Source of the DNA: Fragum whitleyi
Taxonomy: Eukaryota; Mollusca; Bivalvia; Cardiida; Cardiidae
Assembly (NCBI GenBank): GCA_948146395.1
Contig: OX411556.1
Span: 434,001-498,000, forward strand
Direction: 5' to 3'
DNA: 64,000 nt
Shown: one piece after another, positions 24,901 through 38,000 of the stretch
How positions within the stretch are numbered: position 1 is the first letter of the stretch
How the letters are laid out: every line of letters begins with the position of its first letter
Position numbers and translations under genes: made by a program
Notes under the pieces: generated by a model
What the model was told of the DNA's origin: nothing
Databases searched by the model: none
What the model saw: only the letters and a program-made list of their open reading frames with translations

Positions 24901-26684
24901 GCATGTGCGCTTCAAATTGACACCGGTTTCGATGCCGTCTGATGCATCCGTCTGTGCGTTTATGCAGCATCCCTGACCCCTTGTTATTCGATTTAATAGT
25001 AATTATTTAATCCTGATTTAATGTTAAATATTATGGGTACCCATTTTTCGATCGACTGATGCGCCCATGCATTCATACTCACATCGCCCCAAACACGCGC
25101 GTTCGCTAGCTATGCATGTGCGCTTCAAATTGACACCGGTTTCGATGCCGTCTGATGCATCCGTCTGTGCGTTTATGCAGCATCCCTGACCCCTTGTTAT
25201 TCGAATTAATAGTAATTATTTAATCCTGATTTAATGTTAAATATTTTGGGTACCCATTTTTCGATCGACTGATGCGCCCATGCATTCATACCCACATCGT
25301 CCCAAACACTCGCGTTCGCTAGCTATGCATGTGCGCTTCAAATTGACACCGGTTTCGATGCCGTCTGATGCATCCGTCTGTGCGTTTATGCAGCGTCCCT
25401 GACCCCTTGTTATTCGATTTAATAGTTATTATTTAATCCTGATTTAATATTGAATATTTTTTGTACCCATTTTTCGATCGACTGATGCGCCCATGCATTC
25501 ATACCCACATCGCCCCAAACACGCGCGTTCGCTAGCTATGCATGTGAGCTTCCAATTGACACCGGTTTCGATGCCGTCTGATGCATCCGTCTGTGCGTTT
25601 ATGCAGCATCCCTGACCCCTTGTTATTCGATTTAATAGTAATTATTTAATCCTGATTTAATGTTAAATATTTTGGGTACCCATTTTTCGATCGACTGATG
25701 CGCCCATGAATTCATACCCACATCGCCCCAAACACGCGCGTTCGCTAGCTATGCATGTGCGCTTCAAATTGACACCGGTTTCGATGCTGTCTAATGCATC
25801 CGTCTGTGCGTTTATGCAGCATCCCTGACCCCTTGTTATTCGATTTAATAGTAATTATTTAATCCTGATTTAATGTTAAATATTTTGGGTACCCATTTTT
25901 CGATCGACTGATGCGCCCATGCATTTATACCCACATCGTCCCAAACACTCGCGTTCGCTAGCTATGCATGTGCGCTTCAAATTGACACCGGTTTCGATGC
26001 CGTCTGATGCATCCGTCTGTGCGTTTATGCAGCATCCCTGACCCATTGTTATTCGATTTAATAGTAATTATTTAATCCTGATTTAATGTTAAATATTTTG
26101 GGTACCCATTTTTCGATCGACTGATGCGCCCATAAATTCATACCCACATCGCCCCAAACACGCGCGTTCGCTAGCTATGCATGTGAGCTTCAAATTGACA
26201 CCGGTTTCGATGCCGTCTGATGCATCCGTCTGTGCGTTTATGCAGCATCCCTGACCCCTTGTTATTCGATTTAATAGTAATTATTTAATCCTGATTTAAT
26301 GTTAAATATTTTGGGTACCCATTTTTCGATCGACTGATGCGCCCATGCATTCATACCCACATCGTCCCAAACACTCGCGTTCGCTAGCTATGCATGTGCG
26401 CTTCAAATTGACACCGGTTTCGATGCCGTCTGATGCATCCGTCTGTGCGTTTATGCAGCATCCCTGACCCCTTGTTATTCGATTGAATAGTTATTATTTA
26501 ATCCTGATTTAATGTTAAATATTTTGGGTACCCATTTTTCGATCGACTGATGCGCCCATGCATTTATACCCACATCGTCCCAAACACTCGCGTTCGCTAG
26601 CTATGCATGTGCGCTTCAAATTGACACCGGTTTCGATGCCGTCTGATGCATCCGTCTGTGCGTTTATGCAGCATCCCTGACCCC
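22000..26684. repeat. 22-monomer higher-order block D, copy 1 (4685 bp)
   Basis: Barcodes include AAATAATTTGGG (22046), GCGTGTGCGC with GCTGTCTAATG (22346, 22380), TACCAACATCG (22522), CGTATGTGC (23034), TTCCAATTG/TTTCTATG (near 23208-23228), ATTGTGGG and GCGCACATGC (23754, 23785), TTATACGAATTAATAG (23919), TTAGGTAACC (24181), TTTTCGGTACC (24606), GATTAATAG-type core (25201), AGTTATT (25425), CCATGAATTC and CATAAATTC (26132). They recur 4685 bp later up to 24.5 kb and 4898 bp later beyond it, because this copy lacks one monomer. One private variant, GATTGAATAGTTATT near 26483, is not in copy 2. Confidence 0.9.
23850..25339. repeat. Cassette S relative inside block D copy 1, one monomer short
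   Basis: The order is TTATACGAATTAATAG (23850), GCATCGGTC/GGTAACC (24062), GCGTCC/GTACCAAT/AAATACGCACG (24275), TTTTCGGTACC type A (24488), CATTTATAC type C (24701), TATTATGGG/TACTCACATCG (24914), type A (25127), then AGTTATT at 25340. That is seven monomers, where 10862-12564 and 28535-30237 have eight. The missing unit is the one that follows CATATGCGC elsewhere. The tail of the third monomer here reads CATGTGCGC, as expected if a crossover removed the unit. Confidence 0.85.
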
Positions 26685-29600
26685 TTGTTATTCGATTTAA
26701 TAGTAATTATTTAATCCTGATTTAATGTTAAATAATTTGGGTACCCATTTTTCGATCGACTGATGCGCCCATGCATTCATACCCACATCGCCCCAAACAC
26801 GCGCGTTCGCTAGCTATGCATGTGCGCTTCAAATTGACACCGGTTTCGATGCCGTCTGATGCATCCGTCTGTGCGTTTATGCAGCATCCCTGACCCCTTG
26901 TTATTCGATTTAATAGTAATTATTTAATCCTGATTTAATGTTAAATATTTTGGGTACCCATTTTTCGATCGACTGATGCGCCCATGCATTCATACCCACA
27001 TCGTCCCAAACACTCGCGTTCGCTAGCTATGCGTGTGCGCTTCAAATTGACACCGGTTTCGATGCTGTCTAATGCATCCGTCTGTGCGTTTATGCAGCAT
27101 CCCTGACCCCTTGTTATTCGATTTAATAGTAATTATTTAATCCTGATTTAATGTTAAATATTTTGGGTACCCATTTTTCGATCGACTGATGCGCCCATGC
27201 ATTCATACCAACATCGTCCCAAACACTCGCGTTCGCTAGCTATGCGTGTGCGCTTCAAATTGACACCGGTTTCGATGCCGTCTGATGCATCCGTCTGTGC
27301 GTTTATGCAGCATCCCTGACCCCTTGTTATTCGATTTAATAGTAATTATTTAATCCTGATTTAATGTTAAATATTTTGGGTACCCATTTTTCGATCGACT
27401 GATGCGCCCATGCATTCATACCCACATCGTCCCAAACACTCGCGTTCGCTAGCTATGCATGTGCGCTTCAAATTGACACCGGTTTCGATGCCGTCTGATG
27501 CATCCGTCTGTGCGTTTATGCAGCATCCCTGACCCCTTGTTATTCGATTTAATAGTAATTATTTAATCCTGATTTAATGTTAAATATTTTGGGTACCCAT
27601 TTTTCGATCGACTGATGCGCCCATGCATTCATACCCACATCGTCCCAAACACGCGCGTTCACTAGCTATGCATGTGCGCTTCAAATTGACACCGGTTTCG
27701 ATGCCGTCTGATGCATCCGTATGTGCGTTTATGCAGCATCCCTGACCCCTTGTTATTCGATTTAATAGTAATTATTTAATCCTGATTTAATGTTAAATAT
27801 TTTGGGTACCCATTTTTCGATCGACTGATGCGCCCATGCATTCATACCCACATCGCCCCAAACACGCGCGTTCGCTAGCTATGCATGTGCGCTTCCAATT
27901 GACACCGGTTTCTATGCCGTCTGATGCATCCGTCTGTGCGTTTATGCAGCATCCCTGACCCCTTGTTATTCGATTTAATAGTAATTATTTAATCCTGATT
28001 TAATGTTAAATATTTTGGGTACCCATTTTTCGATCGACTGATGCGCCCATGCATTCATACCCACATCGTCCCAAACACTCGCGTTCGCTAGCTATGCATG
28101 TGCGCTTCAAATTGACACCGGTTTCGATGCCGTCTGATGCATCCGTCTGTGCGTTTATGCAGCATCCCTGACCCCTTGTTATTCGATTTAATAGTAATTA
28201 TTTAATCCTGATTTAATGTTAAATATTTTGGGTACCCATTTTTCGATCGACTGATGCGCCCATGCATTCATACCCACATCGTCCCAAACACTCGCGTTCG
28301 CTAGCTATGCATGTGCGCTTCAAATTGACACCGGTTTCGATGCCGTCTGATGCATCCGTCTGTGCGTTTATGCAGCATCCCTGACCCCTTGTTATTCGAT
28401 TTAATAGTAATTATTTAATCCTGATTTAATGTTAAATATTGTGGGTACCCATTTTTCGATCGACTGATGCGCACATGCATTCATACCCACATCGTCCCAA
28501 ACACTCGCGTTCGCTAGCTATGCATGTGCGCTTCAAATTGACACCGGTTTCGATGCCGTCTGATGCATCCGTCTGTGCGTTTATGCAGCATCCCTGACCC
28601 CTTGTTATACGAATTAATAGTAATTATTTAATCCTGATTTAATGTTAATATTTTGGGTACCCATTTTTCGATCGACTAATGCGCCCATGCATTCATACCC
28701 ACATCGTCCCAAACACGCGCGTTCACTAGCTATGCATGTGCGCTTCAAATTGACACCGGTTTCGATGCCGTCTGATGCATCGGTCTGTGCGTTTATGCAG
28801 CATCCCTGACCCCTTGTTATTCGATTTAATAGTAATTATTTAATCCTGATTTAATGTTAAATATTTTAGGTAACCATTTTTCGATCGACTGATGCGCCCA
28901 TGCATTCATACCCACATCGTCCCAAACACTCGCGTTCGCTAGCTATGCATGTGCGCTTCAAATTGACACCGGTTTCGATGCCGTCTGATGCATCCGTCTG
29001 TGCGTTTATGCAGCGTCCCTGACCCCTTGTTATTCGATTTAATAGTAATTATTTAATCCTGATTTAATGTTAAATATTTTGGGTACCAATTTTTCGATCG
29101 ACTGATGCGCCCATGCATTCATACCCACATTGTCCCAAATACGCACGTTCACTAGCTATGCATATGCGCTTCAAATTGACACCGGTTTCGATGCCGTCTG
29201 ATGCATCCGTCTGTGCGTTTATGCAGCATCCCTGAGCCCTTGTTATTCGATTTAATAGTAATTATTTAATCCTGATTTAATGTTAAATATTTTGGGTACC
29301 CATTTTTCGATCGACTGATGCGCCCATGCATTCATACCCACATCGTCCCAAACACTCGCGTTCGCTAGCTATGCATGTGCGCTTCAAATTGACACCGGTT
29401 TCGATGCCGTCTGATGCATCCGTCTGTGCGTTTATGCAGCATCCCTGACCCCTTGTTATTCGATTTAATAGTAATTATTTAATCCTGATTTAATGTTAAA
29501 TATTTTCGGTACCCATTTTTCGATCGACTGATGCGCCCATGCATTCATACCCACATCGTCCCAAACACTCGCGTTCGCTAGCTATGCATGTGCGCTTCAA

Positions 29601-31582
29601 ATTGACACCGGTTTCGATGCCGTCTGATGCATCCGTCTGTGCGTTTATGCAGCATCCCTGACCCCTTGTTATTCGATTTAATAGTAATTATTTAATCCTG
29701 ATTTAATGTTAAATATTTTGGGTACCCATTTTTCGATCGACTGATGCGCCCATGCATTTATACCCACATCGTCCCAAACACGCGCGTTCACTAGCTATGC
29801 ATGTGCGCTTCAAATTGACACCGGTTTCGATGCCGTCTGATGCATCCGTCTGTGCGTTTATGCAGCATCCCTGACCCCTTGTTATTCGATTTAATAGTAA
29901 TTATTTAATCCTGATTTAATGTTAAATATTATGGGTACCCATTTTTCGATCGACTGATGCGCCCATGCATTCATACTCACATCGCCCCAAACACGCGCGT
30001 TCGCTAGCTATGCATGTGCGCTTCAAATTGACACCGGTTTCGATGCCGTCTGATGCATCCGTCTGTGCGTTTATGCAGCATCCCTGACCCCTTGTTATTC
30101 GAATTAATAGTAATTATTTAATCCTGATTTAATGTTAAATATTTTGGGTACCCATTTTTCGATCGACTGATGCGCCCATGCATTCATACCCACATCGTCC
30201 CAAACACTCGCGTTCGCTAGCTATGCATGTGCGCTTCAAATTGACACCGGTTTCGATGCCGTCTGATGCATCCGTCTGTGCGTTTATGCAGCGTCCCTGA
30301 CCCCTTGTTATTCGATTTAATAGTTATTATTTAATCCTGATTTAATATTGAATATTTTTTGTACCCATTTTTCGATCGACTGATGCGCCCATGCATTCAT
30401 ACCCACATCGCCCCAAACACGCGCGTTCGCTAGCTATGCATGTGCGCTTCCAATTGACACCGGTTTCGATGCCGTCTGATGCATCCGTCTGTGCGTTTAT
30501 GCAGCATCCCTGACCCCTTGTTATTCGATTTAATAGTAATTATTTAATCCTGATTTAATGTTAAATATTTTGGGTACCCATTTTTCGATCGACTGATGCG
30601 CCCATGAATTCATACCCACATCGCCCCAAACACGCGCGTTCGCTAGCTATGCATGTGCGCTTCAAATTGACACCGGTTTCGATGCTGTCTAATGCATCCG
30701 TCTGTGCGTTTATGCAGCATCCCTGACCCCTTGTTATTCGATTTAATAGTAATTATTTAATCCTGATTTAATGTTAAATATTTTGGGTACCCATTTTTCG
30801 ATCGACTGATGCGCCCATGCATTTATACCCACATCGTCCCAAACACTCGCGTTCGCTAGCTATGCATGTGCGCTTCAAATTGACACCGGTTTCGATGCCG
30901 TCTGATGCATCCGTCTGTGCGTTTATGCAGCATCCCTGACCCATTGTTATTCGATTTAATAGTAATTATTTAATCCTGATTTAATGTTAAATATTTTGGG
31001 TACCCATTTTTCGATCGACTGATGCGCCCATAAATTCATACCCACATCGCCCCAAACACGCGCGTTCGCTAGCTATGCATGTGAGCTTCAAATTGACACC
31101 GGTTTCGATGCCGTCTGATGCATCCGTCTGTGCGTTTATGCAGCATCCCTGACCCCTTGTTATTCGATTTAATAGTAATTATTTAATCCTGATTTAATGT
31201 TAAATATTTTGGGTACCCATTTTTCGATCGACTGATGCGCCCATGCATTCATACCCACATCGTCCCAAACACTCGCGTTCGCTAGCTATGCATGTGCGCT
31301 TCAAATTGACACCGGTTTCGATGCCGTCTGATGCATCCGTCTGTGCGTTTATGCAGCATCCCTGACCCCTTGTTATTCGATTTAATAGTAATTATTTAAT
31401 CCTGATTTAATGTTAAATATTTTGGGTACCCATTTTTCGATCGACTGATGCGCCCATGCATTTATACCCACATCGTCCCAAACACTCGCGTTCGCTAGCT
31501 ATGCATGTGCGCTTCAAATTGACACCGGTTTCGATGCCGTCTGATGCATCCGTCTGTGCGTTTATGCAGCATCCCTGACCCC
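26685..31582. repeat. Higher-order block D, copy 2, 23 monomers
   Basis: This carries the copy 1 barcode series: AAATAATTTGGG at 26731, GCGTGTGCGC at 27031, TACCAACATCG at 27207, CGTATGTGC at 27719, ATTGTGGG at 28439, TTATACGAATTAATAG at 28604, AGTTATT at 30323, CCATAAATTC near 31029 and GTGAGCTTC at 31081. It contains one monomer more than copy 1, at about 29173-29385, with CTGAGCCCTTG as a private change. CATATGCGC at 29161 is kept here but reads CATGTGCGC in copy 1. Its last monomers overlap the start of the 17-monomer block. Confidence 0.9.
28535..30237. repeat. Cassette S relative inside block D copy 2, full length
   Basis: Eight monomers run from TTATACGAATTAATAG (28535) to the AGTTATT monomer (30238): GGTAACC at 28868; GTACCAAT and AAATACGCACG near 29086-29146; CATATGCGC followed by the CTGAGCCCT monomer (29173); TTTTCGGTACC (29386); CATTTATAC type C (29599); TATTATGGG/TACTCACATCG (29812); and a type A with TTCGAATTAATAG (30025). 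It is collinear with 10862-12564, 17.7 kb upstream. Confidence 0.87.
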
Positions 31583-34500
31583 TTGTTATTCGATTTAATA
31601 GTAATTATTTAATCCTGATTTAATGTTAAATATTTTGGGTACCCATTTTTCGATCGACTGATGCGCCCATGCATTCATACCCACATCGCCCCAAACACGC
31701 GCGTTCGCTAGCTATGCATGTGCGCTTCAAATTGACACCGGTTTCGATGCCGTCTAATGCATCCGTCTGTGCCTTTTTGCAGCATCCCTGACCCCTTGTT
31801 ATTCGATTTAATAGTAATTATTTAATCCTGATTTAATGTTAAATATTTTGGGTACCCATTTTTCGATCGACTGATGCGCCCATGCATTCATACCTACATC
31901 GCCCCAAACACGCGCGTTCGCTAGCTATGCATGTGCGCTTCAAATTGACACCGGTTTCGATGCCGTCTGATGCATCCGTCTGTGCGTTTATGCAGCATCC
32001 CTGACCCCTTGTTATTCGATTTAATAGTAATTATTAAATCCTGATTTAATGTTAAATATTTTGGGTACCCATTTTTCGATCGACTGATGCGCCCATGCAT
32101 TTATACCCACATCGTCCCAAACACTCGCGTTCGCTAGCTATGCATATGCGCTTCAAATTGACACCGGTTTCGATGCCGTCTGATGCATCCGTCTGTGCGT
32201 TTATGCAGCATCCCTGACCCCTTTTTATTCGATTTAATAGTAATTATTTAATCCTGATTTAATGTTAAATATTTTGGGTACCCATTTTTCGATCGACTGA
32301 TGCGCTAATGCATTCATACCCACATCGCCCCAAACACGCGCGTTCGCTAGCTATGCATGTGCGCTTCAAATTGACACCGGTTTCGATGCCGTCTAATGCA
32401 TCCGTCTGTGCGTTTATGCAGCATCCCTGACCCCTTGTTATTCGATTTAATAGTAATTATTTAATCCTGATTTAATGTTAAATATTTTGGGTACCCATTT
32501 TTCGATCGACTGATGCGCCCATGCATTCATACCCACATCGTCCCAAACACTCGCGTTCGCTAGCTATGCATGTGCGCTTCAAATTGACACCGGTTTCGAT
32601 GCCGTCTGATGCATCCGTCTGTGCGTTTATGCAGCATCCCTGACCCCTTGTTATTCGATTTAATAGTAATTATTTAATCCTGATTTAATGTTAAATATTT
32701 TGGGTACCCATTTTTCGATCGACTGATGCGCCCATGCATTCATACCCACATCGTCCCAAACACGCGCGTTCACTAGCTATGCATGTGCGCTTCAAATTGA
32801 CACCGGTTTCGATGCCGTCTTATGCATCCGTCTGTGCGTTTATGCAGCATCCCTGACCCCTTGTTATTCGATTTAATAGTAATTATTTAATCCTGATTTA
32901 ATGTTAAATATTTTGGGTACCCATTTTTCGATCGACTGATGCGCCCATGCATTCATACCCACATCGCCCCAAACACGCGCGTTCGCTAGCTATGCATGTG
33001 CGCTTCAAATTGACACCGGTTTCGATGCCGTCTGATGCATCGGTCTTTGCGTTTATGCAGCATCCCTGACCCCTTGTTATTCGATTTAATAGTAATTATT
33101 TAATCCTGATTTAATGTTAAATATTTTGGGTACCCATTTTTCGATCGACTGATGCGCCCATGCATTCATACCCACATCGCCCCAAACACGCGCGTTCGCT
33201 AGCTATGCATGTGCGCTTCAAATTGACACCGGTTTCGATGCCGTCTGATGCATCCGTCTGTGCGTTTATGCAGCATCCCTGACCCCTTGTTATTCGATTT
33301 AATAGTAATTATTTAATCCTGATTTAATGTTAAATATTTTGGGTACCCATTTTTCGATCGACTGATGCGCCCATGCATTCATACCCACATCGCCCCAAAC
33401 ACGCGCGTTCGCTAGCTATGCATGTGCGCTTCAAATTGACACCGGTTTCGATGCCGTCTGATGCATCGGTCTTTGCGTTTATGCAGCATCCCTGACCCCT
33501 TGTTATTCGATTTAATAGTAATTATTTAATCCTGATTTAATGTTAAATATTTTGGGTACCCATTTTTCGATCGACTGATGCGCCCATGCATTCATACCCA
33601 CATCGTCCCAAACACTCGCGTTCGCTAGCTATGCATGTGCGCTTCAAATTGACACCGGTTTCGATGCAGTCTGATGCATCCGTCTGTGCGTTTATGCAGC
33701 GTCCCTGACCCCTTGTTATTCGATTTAATATTAATTATTTAATCCTGATTTAATGTTAAATATTTTGGGTACCCATTTTTCGATCGACTGATGCGCCCAT
33801 GCATTCATACCCACATCGTCCCAAACACGCGCGTTCACTAGCTATGCATGTGCGCTTCAAATTGACACCGGTTTCGATGCCGTCTGATGCATCCGTCTGT
33901 GCGTTTATGCAGCATCCCTGACCCCTTGTTATTCGATTTAATAGTAATTATTTAATCCTGATTTAATGTTAAATATTTTGGGTACCCATTTTTCGATCGA
34001 CTGATGCGCCCATGCATTCATACCCACATCGCCCCAAACACGCGCGTTCGCTAGCTATGCATGTGCGCTTCAAATTGACACCGGTTTCGATGCCGTCTGA
34101 TGCATCCGTCTGTGCGTTTATGCAGCATCCCTGACCCCTTGTTATTCGATTTAATAGTAATTATTTAATCCTGATTTAATGTTAAATATTTTGGGTACCC
34201 ATTTTTCGATCGACTGATGCGCCCATGCATTCATACCCACATCGCCCTAAACACGCGCGTTCGCTAGCTATGCATGTGCGCTTCAAATTGACACCGGTTT
34301 CGATGCCGTCTGATGCATCGGTCTGTGCGTTTATGCAGCATCCCTGATCCCTTGTTATTCGATTTAATAGTAATTATTTAATCCTGATTTAATGTTAAAT
34401 ATTTTGGGTACCCATTTTTCGATCGACTGATGCGCCCATGCATTCATACCCACATCGTCCCAAACACTCGCGTTCGCTAGCTATGCATGTGCGCTTCAAA

Positions 34501-35060
34501 TTGACACCGGTTTCGATGCCGTCTGATGCATCCGTCTGTGCGTTTATGCAGCGTCCCTGACCCCTTGTTATTCGATTTAATAGTAATTATTTAATCCTGA
34601 TTTAATGTTAAATATTTTAGGTACTAATTTTTCGATCGACTGATGCGCCCATGCATTCATACCCACATCGTCCCAAACACGCGCGTTCACTAGCTATGCA
34701 TATGCGCTTCAAATTGACACCGGTTTCGATGCCGTCTGATGCATCCGTCTGTGCGTTTATGCAGCATCCCTGACCCATTGTTATTCGATTTAATAGTAAT
34801 TATTTAATCCTGATTTAATGTTAAATATTTTGGGTACCCATTTTTCGATCGACTGATGCGCCCATGCATTCATACCCATAACGCCCCAAACACGCGCGTT
34901 CGCTAGCTATGCATGTGCGCTTCAAATTGACACCGGTTTCGATGCCGTCTGATGCATCCGTCTGTGCGTTTATGCAGCATCCCTGACCCCTTGTTATTCG
35001 ATTTAATAGTAATTATTTAATCCTGATTTAATGTTAAATATTTGGGTACCCATTTTTCGA
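31441..35060. repeat. 17-monomer higher-order unit, copy 1 (3620 bp)
   Basis: Markers in order: CATTTATAC (31461), GTCTAATGC with GCCTTTTTGC (31771), CATACCTACATCG (31889), ATTATTAAATCC (32031), CATATGCGC (near 32144), CCCTTTTTATTC (32219), GCGCTAATGC (32302), GTCTTATGC (32818), GCATCGGTCTTTGCG twice two monomers apart (33041, 33467), GATGCAGTC (33664), AATATTAATTA (33727), CGCCCTAAAC (34243), CTGATCCCT (34345), TTAGGTACTAATT, ACCCATTGT and CATACCCATAACGCC, then ATATTTGGGT (35037) with one T lost. Each returns 3620 bp later. Confidence 0.95.
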
Positions 35061-38000
35061 TCGACTGATGCGCCCATGCATTTATACCCACATCGTCCCA
35101 AACACTCGCGTTCGCTAGCTATGCATGTGCGCTTCAAATTGACACCGGTTTCGATGCCGTCTGATGCATCCGTCTGTGCGTTTATGCAGCATCCCTGACC
35201 CCTTGTTATTCGATTTAATAGTAATTATTTAATCCTGATTTAATGTTAAATATTTTGGGTACCCATTTTTCGATCGACTGATGCGCCCATGCATTCATAC
35301 CCACATCGCCCCAAACACGCGCGTTCGCTAGCTATGCATGTGCGCTTCAAATTGACACCGGTTTCGATGCCGTCTAATGCATCCGTCTGTGCCTTTTTGC
35401 AGCATCCCTGACCCCTTGTTATTCGATTTAATAGTAATTATTTAATCCTGATTTAATGTTAAATATTTTGGGTACCCATTTTTCGATCGACTGATGCGCC
35501 CATGCATTCATACCTACATCGCCCCAAACACGCGCGTTCGCTAGCTATGCATGTGCGCTTCAAATTGACACCGGTTTCGATGCCGTCTGATGCATCCGTC
35601 TGTGCGTTTATGCAGCATCCCTGACCCCTTGTTATTCGATTTAATAGTAATTATTAAATCCTGATTTAATGTTAAATATTTTGGGTACCCATTTTTCGAT
35701 CGACTGATGCGCCCATGCATTTATACCCACATCGTCCCAAACACTCGCGTTCGCTAGCTATGCATATGCGCTTCAAATTGACACCGGTTTCGATGCCGTC
35801 TGATGCATCCGTCTGTGCGTTTATGCAGCATCCCTGACCCCTTTTTATTCGATTTAATAGTAATTATTTAATCCTGATTTAATGTTAAATATTTTGGGTA
35901 CCCATTTTTCGATCGACTGATGCGCTAATGCATTCATACCCACATCGCCCCAAACACGCGCGTTCGCTAGCTATGCATGTGCGCTTCAAATTGACACCGG
36001 TTTCGATGCCGTCTAATGCATCCGTCTGTGCGTTTATGCAGCATCCCTGACCCCTTGTTATTCGATTTAATAGTAATTATTTAATCCTGATTTAATGTTA
36101 AATATTTTGGGTACCCATTTTTCGATCGACTGATGCGCCCATGCATTCATACCCACATCGTCCCAAACACTCGCGTTCGCTAGCTATGCATGTGCGCTTC
36201 AAATTGACACCGGTTTCGATGCCGTCTGATGCATCCGTCTGTGCGTTTATGCAGCATCCCTGACCCCTTGTTATTCGATTTAATAGTAATTATTTAATCC
36301 TGATTTAATGTTAAATATTTTGGGTACCCATTTTTCGATCGACTGATGCGCCCATGCATTCATACCCACATCGTCCCAAACACGCGCGTTCACTAGCTAT
36401 GCATGTGCGCTTCAAATTGACACCGGTTTCGATGCCGTCTTATGCATCCGTCTGTGCGTTTATGCAGCATCCCTGACCCCTTGTTATTCGATTTAATAGT
36501 AATTATTTAATCCTGATTTAATGTTAAATATTTTGGGTACCCATTTTTCGATCGACTGATGCGCCCATGCATTCATACCCACATCGCCCCAAACACGCGC
36601 GTTCGCTAGCTATGCATGTGCGCTTCAAATTGACACCGGTTTCGATGCCGTCTGATGCATCGGTCTTTGCGTTTATGCAGCATCCCTGACCCCTTGTTAT
36701 TCGATTTAATAGTAATTATTTAATCCTGATTTAATGTTAAATATTTTGGGTACCCATTTTTCGATCGACTGATGCGCCCATGCATTCATACCCACATCGC
36801 CCCAAACACGCGCGTTCGCTAGCTATGCATGTGCGCTTCAAATTGACACCGGTTTCGATGCCGTCTGATGCATCCGTCTGTGCGTTTATGCAGCATCCCT
36901 GACCCCTTGTTATTCGATTTAATAGTAATTATTTAATCCTGATTTAATGTTAAATATTTTGGGTACCCATTTTTCGATCGACTGATGCGCCCATGCATTC
37001 ATACCCACATCGCCCCAAACACGCGCGTTCGCTAGCTATGCATGTGCGCTTCAAATTGACACCGGTTTCGATGCCGTCTGATGCATCGGTCTTTGCGTTT
37101 ATGCAGCATCCCTGACCCCTTGTTATTCGATTTAATAGTAATTATTTAATCCTGATTTAATGTTAAATATTTTGGGTACCCATTTTTCGATCGACTGATG
37201 CGCCCATGCATTCATACCCACATCGTCCCAAACACTCGCGTTCGCTAGCTATGCATGTGCGCTTCAAATTGACACCGGTTTCGATGCAGTCTGATGCATC
37301 CGTCTGTGCGTTTATGCAGCGTCCCTGACCCCTTGTTATTCGATTTAATATTAATTATTTAATCCTGATTTAATGTTAAATATTTTGGGTACCCATTTTT
37401 CGATCGACTGATGCGCCCATGCATTCATACCCACATCGTCCCAAACACGCGCGTTCACTAGCTATGCATGTGCGCTTCAAATTGACACCGGTTTCGATGC
37501 CGTCTGATGCATCCGTCTGTGCGTTTATGCAGCATCCCTGACCCCTTGTTATTCGATTTAATAGTAATTATTTAATCCTGATTTAATGTTAAATATTTTG
37601 GGTACCCATTTTTCGATCGACTGATGCGCCCATGCATTCATACCCACATCGCCCCAAACACGCGCGTTCGCTAGCTATGCATGTGCGCTTCAAATTGACA
37701 CCGGTTTCGATGCCGTCTGATGCATCCGTCTGTGCGTTTATGCAGCATCCCTGACCCCTTGTTATTCGATTTAATAGTAATTATTTAATCCTGATTTAAT
37801 GTTAAATATTTTGGGTACCCATTTTTCGATCGACTGATGCGCCCATGCATTCATACCCACATCGCCCTAAACACGCGCGTTCGCTAGCTATGCATGTGCG
37901 CTTCAAATTGACACCGGTTTCGATGCCGTCTGATGCATCGGTCTGTGCGTTTATGCAGCATCCCTGATCCCTTGTTATTCGATTTAATAGTAATTATTTA

